Positions 1 through 5,181 of a DNA stretch of 5,871 nt are shown here, in pieces. The notes beneath the pieces are model-generated. The model was given only the letters and a program-made list of their open reading frames with translations, ran no database searches and was not told where the DNA came from. The position numbers and the translations under genes were made by a program. The first letter of the stretch is position 1, and every line of letters starts with the position of its first letter. The stretch lies in NCBI GenBank assembly GCA_028820215.1, contig JAPPKD010000153.1:1-5871 (forward strand), written 5' to 3'. The stretch is from Spirochaetaceae bacterium (GTDB taxonomy: Bacteria; Spirochaetota; Spirochaetia; SZUA-6; Bin103).

Positions 1-1
1 T

Positions 2-184
2 CCCCGGCTGGTGCATGCAACAGTGGAGGAGCGATGCAACTGGAGGCTGGTCGGCAGCGGTTTGGGCATCCACTGGCCCGACCTGGACGAGGATCTCAGC
101 GTTGAGGGTTTGCTGGCTGGCAGGCCTTCGGGGGAGAGCCAGCGATCGTTCAAGCGTTGGCTAGAAGCGAGGAAGCGTGAATGA
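2..184 (+). CDS. DUF2442 domain protein, C-terminal part (5' end outside the window)
   Basis: Sixty codons are open from the window edge to a TGA at 182-184. The protein contains the hallmark of the DUF2442 family: an R-x-W-x-L-V-G-x-G-x-G-I-H-W-P-D-L-D-E-D block (residues 15-31 of the visible part) followed by the L-S-V-E-G-L-L-x-G helix. The tail is basic and probably helical (FKRWLEARKRE). Family members are about 80-100 residues long, so roughly the first third is missing. The biochemical role of DUF2442 is not established; from general knowledge, such genes often follow a DUF4160 gene and the pair has been regarded as toxin-antitoxin-like, but the upstream partner is not visible here. 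The gene converges on the ABC exporter operon. The family call is fairly secure; the function is open. Confidence 0.8.
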   Translation, partial: PRLVHATVEERCNWRLVGSGLGIHWPDLDEDLSVEGLLAGRPSGESQRSFKRWLEARKRE

Positions 185-263
185 CGGCTGGCGAGCCGCC
201 GCAGCGATGCGACGCGGGCTCTGGTTGTGCTGAAGTTCTGGCTAGTCGGGAGTCAACCGGAGC

Positions 264-280
264 CCAGCCGGGCCGGCTGG
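264..280. terminator. GC-rich perfect palindrome in the convergent gap, possible bidirectional terminator
   Basis: The 158-bp gap 185-342 lies between two converging genes and holds no convincing gene. At 264-280 there is a perfect inverted repeat with 8-bp arms (CCAGCCGG / CCGGCTGG) around a single base; as RNA it would fold as a 6-bp stem with a 5-nt loop on either strand. The position is what one expects for a shared terminator, but neither side has a T-tract, so it is not a canonical intrinsic terminator. It could simply be a stable hairpin that protects 3' ends, or chance in GC-rich DNA. Confidence 0.3.
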
Positions 281-342
281 AAGGGCCCAACGGTGATCGG
301 AGCGTCCTCCATTTGCGATCCGGTTGAAGCCGCAGCGGCGCG

Positions 343-2199
343 CTACTTCGCACCGTCCTGCGAGTTCCATATCAGAGAAAGCTCGCCCTCGACGGTGAGG
401 AGCTCGGGGAGTGTGCCGGTTGCGGCTACCGTGCCGTCGCGCAGCACCACGATGCGGTCGGCGGCTTGCAGCAGCGCCTTGCCGGTGCCACTGACCACGC
501 ACAGGGCGCCGCCTTGGGCCAAGTGGCGGACCTGACGGAGGTATTCCTGCTCGGTGGCGGGGTCGAGGGCGCTGCACGGGTCGTCCAGCACGATCAGCGG
601 AGCGCCGCGGAAGAACGCGCGCGCCGAGGCCAGCCGCTGGCGCTGGCCGCCGGACAGCTTCGATCCCGCGGTGCCGACCACCGTGGCGGGGCCGTGCGGC
701 AGAGTCGCCACGTCGCGCGTCAGGGCGGCGGCCTGCAACGCGGCATCGACCGCTTCCGCTCTCTCGTCAGTGTCGAGGCCGGCTTCCAACGCGACGTTCT
801 CGTGGATGGAGACGCTGAACAGGTGCGGCTCCTGTGGGACGTACGTGCAGACCGGATGCCGGAACCAAGTGACCGGGTCGCGCACCGCTGCACCGTTCCA
901 CAGGATGGCACCGCCGTCCAGCGGCGTCAGTCCCACGAGGGCCTTGAGCAGCGTCGTCTTGCCGGCGCCCACCCGTCCGGTCACCGCCACCAGCTCGCCG
1001 GCGCGCAGGGTCAGGTCGATGGCGTCCCCGGCCGGCGAGGCGGGTGGGTGCGGAACGGTCCCGGCGCCGGCTGCTCCGTTCCGCACGCGCAGGTCCTTGA
1101 GCTGCAGTACTCGCAACGGTTCCGGCCCGCCGCGTCCTGCGGTCGATGCCGAACCGCGGTCGCGGGAGTGGTAGGTTGGGCCATCTTCGCCGGTGCGGCT
1201 CACCGGGTCCGGTTCGACGCCGGGCGAGGGACGTGCGGCATCGTGCCAGTGCCTGCGTCCCGCCACGCCGCTGAGTGCGCCGATCCGGCGCCACGAGACG
1301 CGTGCCTGGCGGTACTGCAGCAGCAGGCCGCCGAACTCGGCCGAGAACTCTCCGAGGAAGGTGAGGTAGTAGGCGAACAGCGCGAAGTCGCCGACCGAAA
1401 AGTCGCCGCTGCGCATGGCGCCGGCGGCGACGGCGAGCACCAGCCCGCTGCCGATGGTCGAGGTGGCGGCGAACGCCGCCCGGATCGACCGGTCGAGCAG
1501 TTGGTCCCGGATCGCCCGCCGGCCGCGCTCCGCGTCGAGCCGCGTCAACCTCCCGGCAGCCGCCTCCGAGGCGCCGCCGAGTTGAATCGTCTGCCATGCG
1601 GCCAATGCGTTGACGATGAATCCGGTGGCGTCGGCGGCTGCTTCACGGGCCCCGGCGCGCAGCAGGTGCACCCGGCGGCGGGTGAGCTGGCTCACCGCCA
1701 GCACCACCGCGACCGGAGCGACGGCGACCGCCGTGATCAACGGATCGATCCGCGCCATCACCGTCAGCGCGACGACCGCGAACATCACGATGCTGAGTTG
1801 GTCTACCGCGGTGGCCACCACGCCCGCCAGCGTGGGCGGGTCATCGCGCGCGGTAGCGAGCGCGGCGCCGACCGAGGGCTGCGCCGCGCCGGGCGGCCGG
1901 TTCAGCAGCGCCGCCAGGATTCCGCGCCGCAACGCATTGGCAACGTGAAATCGGAGGCGCGCGCTCGCCACTGCCGTCGCCATCACGATGCCGGCAAACC
2001 CGGCAGCGAACACGAGGAGTAGCAGCACTGACTGAGTCGCGGCGGCGAACGCCTGCTGCTGCAGGGCGTCGAAGAAGCGCCTGACGATCAGTCCGGGAGC
2101 GAGCTCGGCCAGGGACTGCGCCAGCCACAGCGCCAGACTCAGCACCAAGACGCCGGGACGGGCGCGAACGAAGGTCCACAGGTAGCCGAGGACGTTCAC
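343..2199 (-). CDS. Heterodimeric type I ABC exporter, subunit with degenerate ATP site (TMD-NBD, 618 aa)
   Basis: This is a fused membrane-ATPase half-transporter, expected to pair with the product of the gene just upstream in the cytoplasmic membrane. Six hydrophobic segments lie at about residues 16-40, 54-78, 128-150, 152-172, 241-262 and 268-293. The ATPase domain has Walker A GRVGAGKTT (408-416), Q-loop Gln456, a canonical LSGGQ signature (515-519), Walker B ending in Asp539 and D-loop SALD (543-546). Three catalytic features are changed: Asp540 replaces the catalytic Glu, no His occurs at the H-loop (VVSGTG, 568-573), and no aromatic residue is present at the expected A-loop position near 374. 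A Pro/Gly/Arg-rich linker (about 311-362) and a short Gly/Pro insertion (about 375-391) make it longer than its partner. The start is GTG at 2199, preceded by GGGGGAG with a 5-nt spacer and overlapping the partner's stop as GTGA, which indicates translational coupling. The transported substrate cannot be told. Confidence 0.92.
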   Translation of the reverse strand: MNVLGYLWTFVRARPGVLVLSLALWLAQSLAELAPGLIVRRFFDALQQQAFAAATQSVLLLLVFAAGFAGIVMATAVASARLRFHVANALRRGILAALLNRPPGAAQPSVGAALATARDDPPTLAGVVATAVDQLSIVMFAVVALTVMARIDPLITAVAVAPVAVVLAVSQLTRRRVHLLRAGAREAAADATGFIVNALAAWQTIQLGGASEAAAGRLTRLDAERGRRAIRDQLLDRSIRAAFAATSTIGSGLVLAVAAGAMRSGDFSVGDFALFAYYLTFLGEFSAEFGGLLLQYRQARVSWRRIGALSGVAGRRHWHDAARPSPGVEPDPVSRTGEDGPTYHSRDRGSASTAGRGGPEPLRVLQLKDLRVRNGAAGAGTVPHPPASPAGDAIDLTLRAGELVAVTGRVGAGKTTLLKALVGLTPLDGGAILWNGAAVRDPVTWFRHPVCTYVPQEPHLFSVSIHENVALEAGLDTDERAEAVDAALQAAALTRDVATLPHGPATVVGTAGSKLSGGQRQRLASARAFFRGAPLIVLDDPCSALDPATEQEYLRQVRHLAQGGALCVVSGTGKALLQAADRIVVLRDGTVAATGTLPELLTVEGELSLIWNSQDGAK

Positions 2200-3941
2200 G
2201 CCATCTCCCCCTGCGCCAGGAACGTGCGGATGCGGCTCGGCGTACCGGCGTCCAGATCGGCTCGCGGGATGCGCTCCGCGATGGCGCCGCGCTCCAGCAG
2301 TGCAACTTCATCCACCAGTTCAAGCGTGGTGCGGCGATGGGCGATCACCAGCCCGGTGCGCCCGCTCAGAAGCTGTGCCAGCGCGCGGCGGACCAGCGCC
2401 TCGGTGGCCGGATCGATGCGCGCCGCCGGCTCGTCCAGGATCACCACGCTCGGCTCGCGCAGGAGGAGGCGCGCGATCGCGACGAGGTGCCGCTCGCCGG
2501 ACGACAGCTCCCGGTAGCCGGGGCCGATCGCCGTCTCCACTCCGTCCGCGAGTCGATGCAGCCACGCGCCGGCGCCGAGACGCTGGAAGGCTTTCGCCAC
2601 CGCGTTCCCGGGCACCGAGTCGTCGAACAGGGCGACGTTGTCGCGCACGCTGCCCGGTATGATTTCGGTCTCCTGCGGCAGCACGGCGATTCGGTGGCGA
2701 AGATGCCCGGCGGCAAGCTCGCGCACCGACACCCCGCCGAGACGTATGTCGCCGTCCTTCAGCTCGACCATCCGCGCCAGGAGCCGGGCGATGGTCGACT
2801 TGCCGCTGCCGGTGCTCCCCACCAGTCCGAGCACGGCTCCCTCGGTCAGGGCGAAGTTGACGCCTCGGAGCACCGGGGTGCCGTCGACGTAGCAGAATCG
2901 GACGTGGTCGAACTCCAGCGAACAGGCGCCGGCAGGCCGGTGGGCCGTGCCGGCGTGCGCCACATTGGACTCCGCCAGCAACTCGTCGATGCGCATCAGG
3001 GCTGCCTGCGCCTGCTGAAGCTGCTGCATCTCGGCACGCAGCGCGGTCAGCGGCCCGCGGATCAGCTCGCTGTAGCGGTACACCAGCCACACCGTGCCGA
3101 GGGTCAGCAAGCCGGCACGGAAGAGCCCGGCCGACACGCTCAGTCCCACCGCCATCCCACCGATGAACACCAGCGTGTTGGCCAGCGACAGCGCGTGGCC
3201 GGCAATCTCGGCGGCGACCTCGCGCGGCAGCCAGTGCGCCAGGATCCGCTCGAAGCTGGCCCGGATGTAGCGCTGCCCGCCGAGTGGGCGCAACTCCTCC
3301 GCGGCTGTGAGCCACTCGCTCAGGCGCCCGAAGAACGCGGCGCTGGCCGCCCGGCTGCGGACGAAGCGCGGCACGCCGAGGGCGCGGACGCGGTCGAGCG
3401 CCACCACGCCCACCACCGCGAACGCCGCCACCGCGGCGCCGATGCGCCAGTCCTCGAACAGCAGCACCACCACGATGCCGGCGGTCATCAACAGGTTGGC
3501 GGCGAGTTCCGGCAACAGGTCAGAGAGCAGGCGTCCCAGCTTCGCCACGTCGCCGTCGATCCGTTCCAGCAGGTTGCCGGGAGCCGAACGCGCAAAGAAG
3601 GAATGGCCGAGATCGATGGTGTGGCGGAACAGGCGATGGCGCAGGTTGTTCATCGCGTGCCAGGTCAACACTGCGCCGGCGTGGGAGCGCACCACCTCCA
3701 GCGCTGACCCGGCAACGGCCACTCCGATGAATATCGCCGCCATCGCCACCAGCCGCTCGACCGAGGCGCCGGCCCGTGCCAGGTCCAGGAACGCCCGCAC
3801 CACCAGCGGACTTGCCACCTGCACCCCGGCCCCGGCCAGCAGCGCGGCAACCACCACGGCAAACCTGCCCCGCCGCCCGCGCGTGTGGGCGCGAAGAAGG
3901 GCTACGTAACGAGCAAGGCCGGCGCCGGACTTCCGCACCAT
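2196..3941 (-). CDS. Heterodimeric type I ABC exporter, catalytically complete subunit (TMD-NBD, 581 aa)
   Basis: First gene of the exporter operon. Predicted membrane segments lie at about residues 27-54, 62-84, 140-162, 165-185, 249-272 and 276-293, followed by a short linker and an ATPase domain. Visible motifs are A-loop Tyr351, Walker A GSTGSGKST (375-383), Q-loop Gln423, signature LSSGE (479-483), Walker B SVVILDEP with Asp503 and catalytic Glu504, D-loop ARID (507-510) and H-loop His535. Everything needed for hydrolysis is present; only the signature departs from LSGGQ, and that signature contacts the partner's ATP site. Length is typical for a half-transporter. The ATG at 3941 is the earliest possible start, since an in-frame TAA lies three codons upstream; no good Shine-Dalgarno is visible. 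Its stop overlaps the partner's GTG start by 4 bp. The closest functional analogues are asymmetric exporters such as TM287/288 or BmrCD; the substrate is unknown. Confidence 0.93.
   Translation of the reverse strand: MVRKSGAGLARYVALLRAHTRGRRGRFAVVVAALLAGAGVQVASPLVVRAFLDLARAGASVERLVAMAAIFIGVAVAGSALEVVRSHAGAVLTWHAMNNLRHRLFRHTIDLGHSFFARSAPGNLLERIDGDVAKLGRLLSDLLPELAANLLMTAGIVVVLLFEDWRIGAAVAAFAVVGVVALDRVRALGVPRFVRSRAASAAFFGRLSEWLTAAEELRPLGGQRYIRASFERILAHWLPREVAAEIAGHALSLANTLVFIGGMAVGLSVSAGLFRAGLLTLGTVWLVYRYSELIRGPLTALRAEMQQLQQAQAALMRIDELLAESNVAHAGTAHRPAGACSLEFDHVRFCYVDGTPVLRGVNFALTEGAVLGLVGSTGSGKSTIARLLARMVELKDGDIRLGGVSVRELAAGHLRHRIAVLPQETEIIPGSVRDNVALFDDSVPGNAVAKAFQRLGAGAWLHRLADGVETAIGPGYRELSSGERHLVAIARLLLREPSVVILDEPAARIDPATEALVRRALAQLLSGRTGLVIAHRRTTLELVDEVALLERGAIAERIPRADLDAGTPSRIRTFLAQGEMA
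2205..2211 (-). promoter_or_regulatory. Ribosome binding site of the downstream exporter gene
   Basis: Read on the minus strand, GGGGGAG is followed by five bases (ATGGC) and then the GTG at 2199-2197. It lies inside the last codons of the upstream subunit gene. It supports GTG as the true start, because the nearby ATG (2204-2202) is followed after one codon by the TGA stop of the upstream gene. Confidence 0.6.
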
Positions 3942-3970
3942 ACTCGGTTACTCAGGAAGGCCACAGTCAC
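3902..3970 (-). other. Possible 22-codon leader ORF, or remnant of an antitoxin gene start, before the exporter operon
   Basis: A short open frame begins at a GTG inside the shared 19-bp block (3970) and ends at a TAG (3904-3902), overlapping the exporter start in another frame. It has an AGAGG four bases before the GTG. Its first residues, V-T-V, are identical to those encoded at the same place in front of the ribbon-helix-helix antitoxin (GTG at 4784), because both read from the same repeat. After the repeat the two sequences diverge, with only patchy resemblance (ACCG-TAT-GGT). It may be a coupling leader, a decayed antitoxin start, or nothing; there is no independent evidence for translation. 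Confidence 0.2.
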
Positions 3971-3980
3971 ACAACCTCTG
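3962..3980 (-). repeat. 19-bp direct repeat, copy 1 (exporter leader)
   Basis: On the minus strand this reads CAGAGGTTGTGTGACTGTG and ends 20 bp before the exporter ATG. It is identical over 19 bases to 4776-4794, which sits directly in front of the antitoxin gene in the same orientation. It contains an AGAGG that could serve as a ribosome binding site for the GTG that follows. Confidence 0.85.
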
Positions 3981-4015
3981 TACGCCACACCATACTGATA
4001 CTGCCCCGCTCAGAG

Positions 4016-4028
4016 CCGATGCAATCGG
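4016..4028. promoter_or_regulatory. 13-bp palindrome upstream of the exporter operon, candidate operator
   Basis: CCGAT-GCA-ATCGG is an inverted repeat with perfect 5-bp arms. On the minus strand it contains TTGCAT, which could act as a -35 element, with a weak TATCAG (4000-3995) 18 bp downstream. The site lies 48 bp upstream of the 19-bp repeat. A near-identical palindrome (4824-4836) occupies the equivalent position before the antitoxin gene. That a regulator binds here is inferred from symmetry and duplication only. Confidence 0.4.
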
Positions 4029-4102
4029 AGCCGCGGGGTGCGAACGCGGAAAGCGGTAAGTAGATGAAGCACGGCATCCTGTCTCGATCGCCGAGGTGTT
4101 CG

Positions 4103-4522
4103 TCAGTCACTGGTTGCGGCGAAGGGGTTGATTACCCGCACGCCGTCGTAGTCCTGGTCGGGGTTCAGGTCTTCCGAATAGACCGCGTCGCAGGCGCAGG
4201 TGCGCGCGGCCGCGAGAATGGCGCTGTCCCAGTAGGAAAGCCCGAACCGCTCGCGGATGTCGAACGCCGAGCGCAGCACCCTCATCATGACGGCCTGCAC
4301 GCGGAAGCGCTGCAGGGACTCGACGAAGCTGATCGCTTCCTGATGTGACAGCGCGCCGGGCCGCGACTCGCGGGTCGACTGCACGTAGAATTCCTGCAGT
4401 ACTTGCACGGACAGAGCGAGGTCGCGCGCGGACAACACGTTCAGGGCTTGGTCCCGTTTCGCTGCCTCCTCGTCCGCGGTGCTGACCGCGTAGACCAGGA
4501 CGTTGGTGTCAACGAAGCGCAT
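4103..4522 (-). CDS. vapC: PIN-domain ribonuclease toxin, VapC type (139 aa)
   Basis: A single PIN domain spans the protein. It begins MRFVDTNVLVY, the usual first strand with the first metal-binding acid (Asp5). The other expected acids are present: Glu44 in VLQEF, Asp99 in LSYWDS, and Glu117/Asp118 in YSEDLN, so the Mg-dependent nuclease site looks complete. VapC toxins cleave RNA, often tRNA or rRNA, and are held inactive by the cognate antitoxin. Length is normal for the family. The gene overlaps the 3' end of the ribbon-helix-helix antitoxin gene by 14 bp, the usual antitoxin-first, coupled arrangement. An in-frame ATG at 4540 would add six residues (MRCTSA), but the PIN fold naturally starts at 4522. 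There is no clear ribosome binding site, consistent with reinitiation. The target RNA cannot be predicted. Confidence 0.9.
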   Translation of the reverse strand: MRFVDTNVLVYAVSTADEEAAKRDQALNVLSARDLALSVQVLQEFYVQSTRESRPGALSHQEAISFVESLQRFRVQAVMMRVLRSAFDIRERFGLSYWDSAILAAARTCACDAVYSEDLNPDQDYDGVRVINPFAATSD

Positions 4523-4772
4523 CGCGCTGGTGCAGCGCATCGCGCGGCACGTTGTCAGCGGCGCGCAGCCCGCGGCCGCGGGATCGGATAGCCTCCAGGG
4601 TCTCGTCCTGCAGGCGGCGCAGACGGTCGAATCTGCTTTCGGGGGCCGCATGTTCGACCAGCTCCGTCAGGTAGGCACGGACCAGGGCCGAAACCGACGT
4701 GCCGATTTCGGCGGCCTTGATGCGGGACCGGCGATAGGTCTCCTCGTCGACCGATACGGTAATGTTCTTCAT
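4509..4772 (-). CDS. vapB: Ribbon-helix-helix (CopG-like) antitoxin of the PIN toxin (87 aa)
   Basis: The N-terminus MKNITVSVDEETYRR is a typical ribbon-helix-helix start: an alternating beta strand that would contact DNA, then helix 1, a turn at E-I-G-T-S and helix 2 (VSALVRAYLTELV) up to about residue 40. The remaining charged half (RFDRLRRLQDETLEAIRSRGRG) is helical and probably wraps the toxin. Such proteins neutralise the toxin and repress their own operon as dimers. The start is ambiguous: ATG at 4772 gives the family-typical N-terminus but has no well-spaced Shine-Dalgarno, while in-frame GTGs at 4778 and 4784 lie in the 19-bp repeat, the latter just after AGAGG. Read-through from GTG 4784 would add VTVR. 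Together with the PIN gene it forms a minus-strand operon, divergent from the DUF1778-GNAT operon. Confidence 0.85.
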   Translation of the reverse strand: MKNITVSVDEETYRRSRIKAAEIGTSVSALVRAYLTELVEHAAPESRFDRLRRLQDETLEAIRSRGRGLRAADNVPRDALHQRDALR

Positions 4773-4775
4773 CCT

Positions 4776-4794
4776 CACAGTCACACAACCTCTG
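4776..4794 (-). repeat. 19-bp direct repeat, copy 2 (antitoxin leader)
   Basis: This is identical to 3962-3980 and in the same orientation, ending 3 bp before the antitoxin ATG. The two copies flank the whole PIN toxin-antitoxin operon, so the cassette lies between direct repeats about 0.8 kb apart. Confidence 0.85.
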
Positions 4795-4823
4795 CGTGTC
4801 ACAGCTTAGCGCACAGCAGGTAA

Positions 4824-4836
4824 CCGGTGCAATCGG
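4824..4836. promoter_or_regulatory. 13-bp imperfect palindrome upstream of the PIN toxin-antitoxin operon, candidate operator
   Basis: CCGGT-GCA-ATCGG differs from the palindrome at 4016-4028 by one base, which breaks one pair of the inverted repeat. It lies 29 bp upstream of the 19-bp repeat, against 35 bp for the other copy. On the minus strand it contains TTGCAC, a possible -35, with only a poor -10 (TAAGCT, 4808-4803) at 18 bp. An autoregulated antitoxin would be expected to bind in this region. Confidence 0.4.
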
Positions 4837-4883
4837 AAGCCGTGTCCGATGCGAAGGGAAGGAAGGTCGGGACGGCGCCATTG

Positions 4884-4913
4884 TTGACAGATCGTCTATA
4901 CGTACGGTATACA
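4884..4913 (+). promoter_or_regulatory. Sigma-70-type promoter of the DUF1778-GNAT operon
   Basis: A perfect -35 TTGACA (4884-4889) is followed after 18 bp by TATACA (4908-4913); the overlapping TACAAT (4910-4915) is an alternative -10 with a 20-bp spacer. This AT-rich patch stands out in the GC-rich surroundings. Transcription would begin near 4919-4922, only a few bases before the ATG at 4924, and no Shine-Dalgarno is present, so the mRNA should be leaderless or nearly so. Confidence 0.7.
4897..4911. promoter_or_regulatory. Inverted repeat overlapping the -10 element, candidate antitoxin operator
   Basis: TATAC and GTATA form perfect 5-bp arms around GTACG, between the -35 and the -10 and overlapping the latter. 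A repressor bound here would block RNA polymerase. Ribbon-helix-helix antitoxins of the DUF1778 class repress their own operons by binding such repeats, so the product of the next gene is the likely ligand. This is inferred from position and symmetry. Confidence 0.5.
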
Positions 4914-4923
4914 ATAGCAACAG

Positions 4924-5181
4924 ATGGCGCAAGTAAACTTCAGGATGAAAGATGAGCGCCTGGCCTTGATCGATCGGGCGGCGGCGATCCGTGGGGTCAC
5001 GCGGACCGAGTTCGTACTGCGTTCGAGCGAGGCGGCGGCGATCGAGGCGCTGAATGAGCGACCGGTTATCGCGCTCGGCGATGAAGCGTACGCCGCGTTC
5101 GTCGCAGCACTCGATCGGCCGGTGGAGCCGAACAACCGCTTGCAGGAATTGTTTGGGCGCCGCCCGCAGTGGGAGCGCTGA
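4924..5181 (+). CDS. DUF1778 ribbon-helix-helix antitoxin, TacA-like (85 aa)
   Basis: The N-terminal half (MAQVNFRMKDERLALIDRAA, then RGVTRTEFVLRSS) is a ribbon-helix-helix DNA-binding unit of the DUF1778 type. The C-terminal half carries the usual toxin-binding segment: L-G-D-E-A-Y-A-A-F-V-A-A-L-D-R-P, P-N-N-R-L and a final P-Q-W (residues 51-83). In characterised pairs this antitoxin wraps the GNAT toxin and represses the operon, often in a ratio-dependent way. Length is typical. ATG at 4924 fits the domain start and lies just behind a strong promoter. The stop overlaps the toxin start by 13 bp. Nothing in the protein looks damaged. Confidence 0.9.
   Translation: MAQVNFRMKDERLALIDRAAAIRGVTRTEFVLRSSEAAAIEALNERPVIALGDEAYAAFVAALDRPVEPNNRLQELFGRRPQWER

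Noticed and set aside
227..535. Open frames on both strands through the convergent gap and the end of the exporter operon
   Set aside because: Most of their length lies in the exporter gene, and the gap portion shows no conserved-looking protein.
466..2022. Long + strand open frame (518 codons) opposite the 618-aa exporter subunit
   Set aside because: It is an antisense shadow produced by high-GC codon use: its protein is rich in Arg, Gly, Ala, Gln and His with no domain, while the minus strand carries clear ABC motifs throughout.
2337..3707. Long + strand open frame (456 codons) opposite the 581-aa exporter subunit
   Set aside because: Same reason: low-complexity Arg/Gln/His-rich translation with no recognisable motif, opposite a convincing gene.
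3776..4063. Plus-strand open frame crossing the exporter start and its upstream region
   Set aside because: Proline/arginine-rich shadow over the exporter 5' end; no domain and no ribosome binding site that would support it.
3942..4102. Possible small RNA or attachment site between the exporter and the PIN toxin gene
   Set aside because: Apart from the 19-bp repeat and the palindrome, I see no stem-loop with a T-tract, no tRNA-like sequence and no integrase nearby.
4538..4540. Upstream in-frame ATG (4540) as the start of the PIN toxin
   Set aside because: It adds six residues (MRCTSA) ahead of the first strand of the PIN fold, which normally begins at the Met of MRFVDTN.
3962..4794. The two 19-bp copies as CRISPR repeats or ends of an insertion sequence
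   Set aside because: Only two copies about 0.8 kb apart with a toxin-antitoxin operon between them; no spacer array, no terminal inverted repeats and no transposase.
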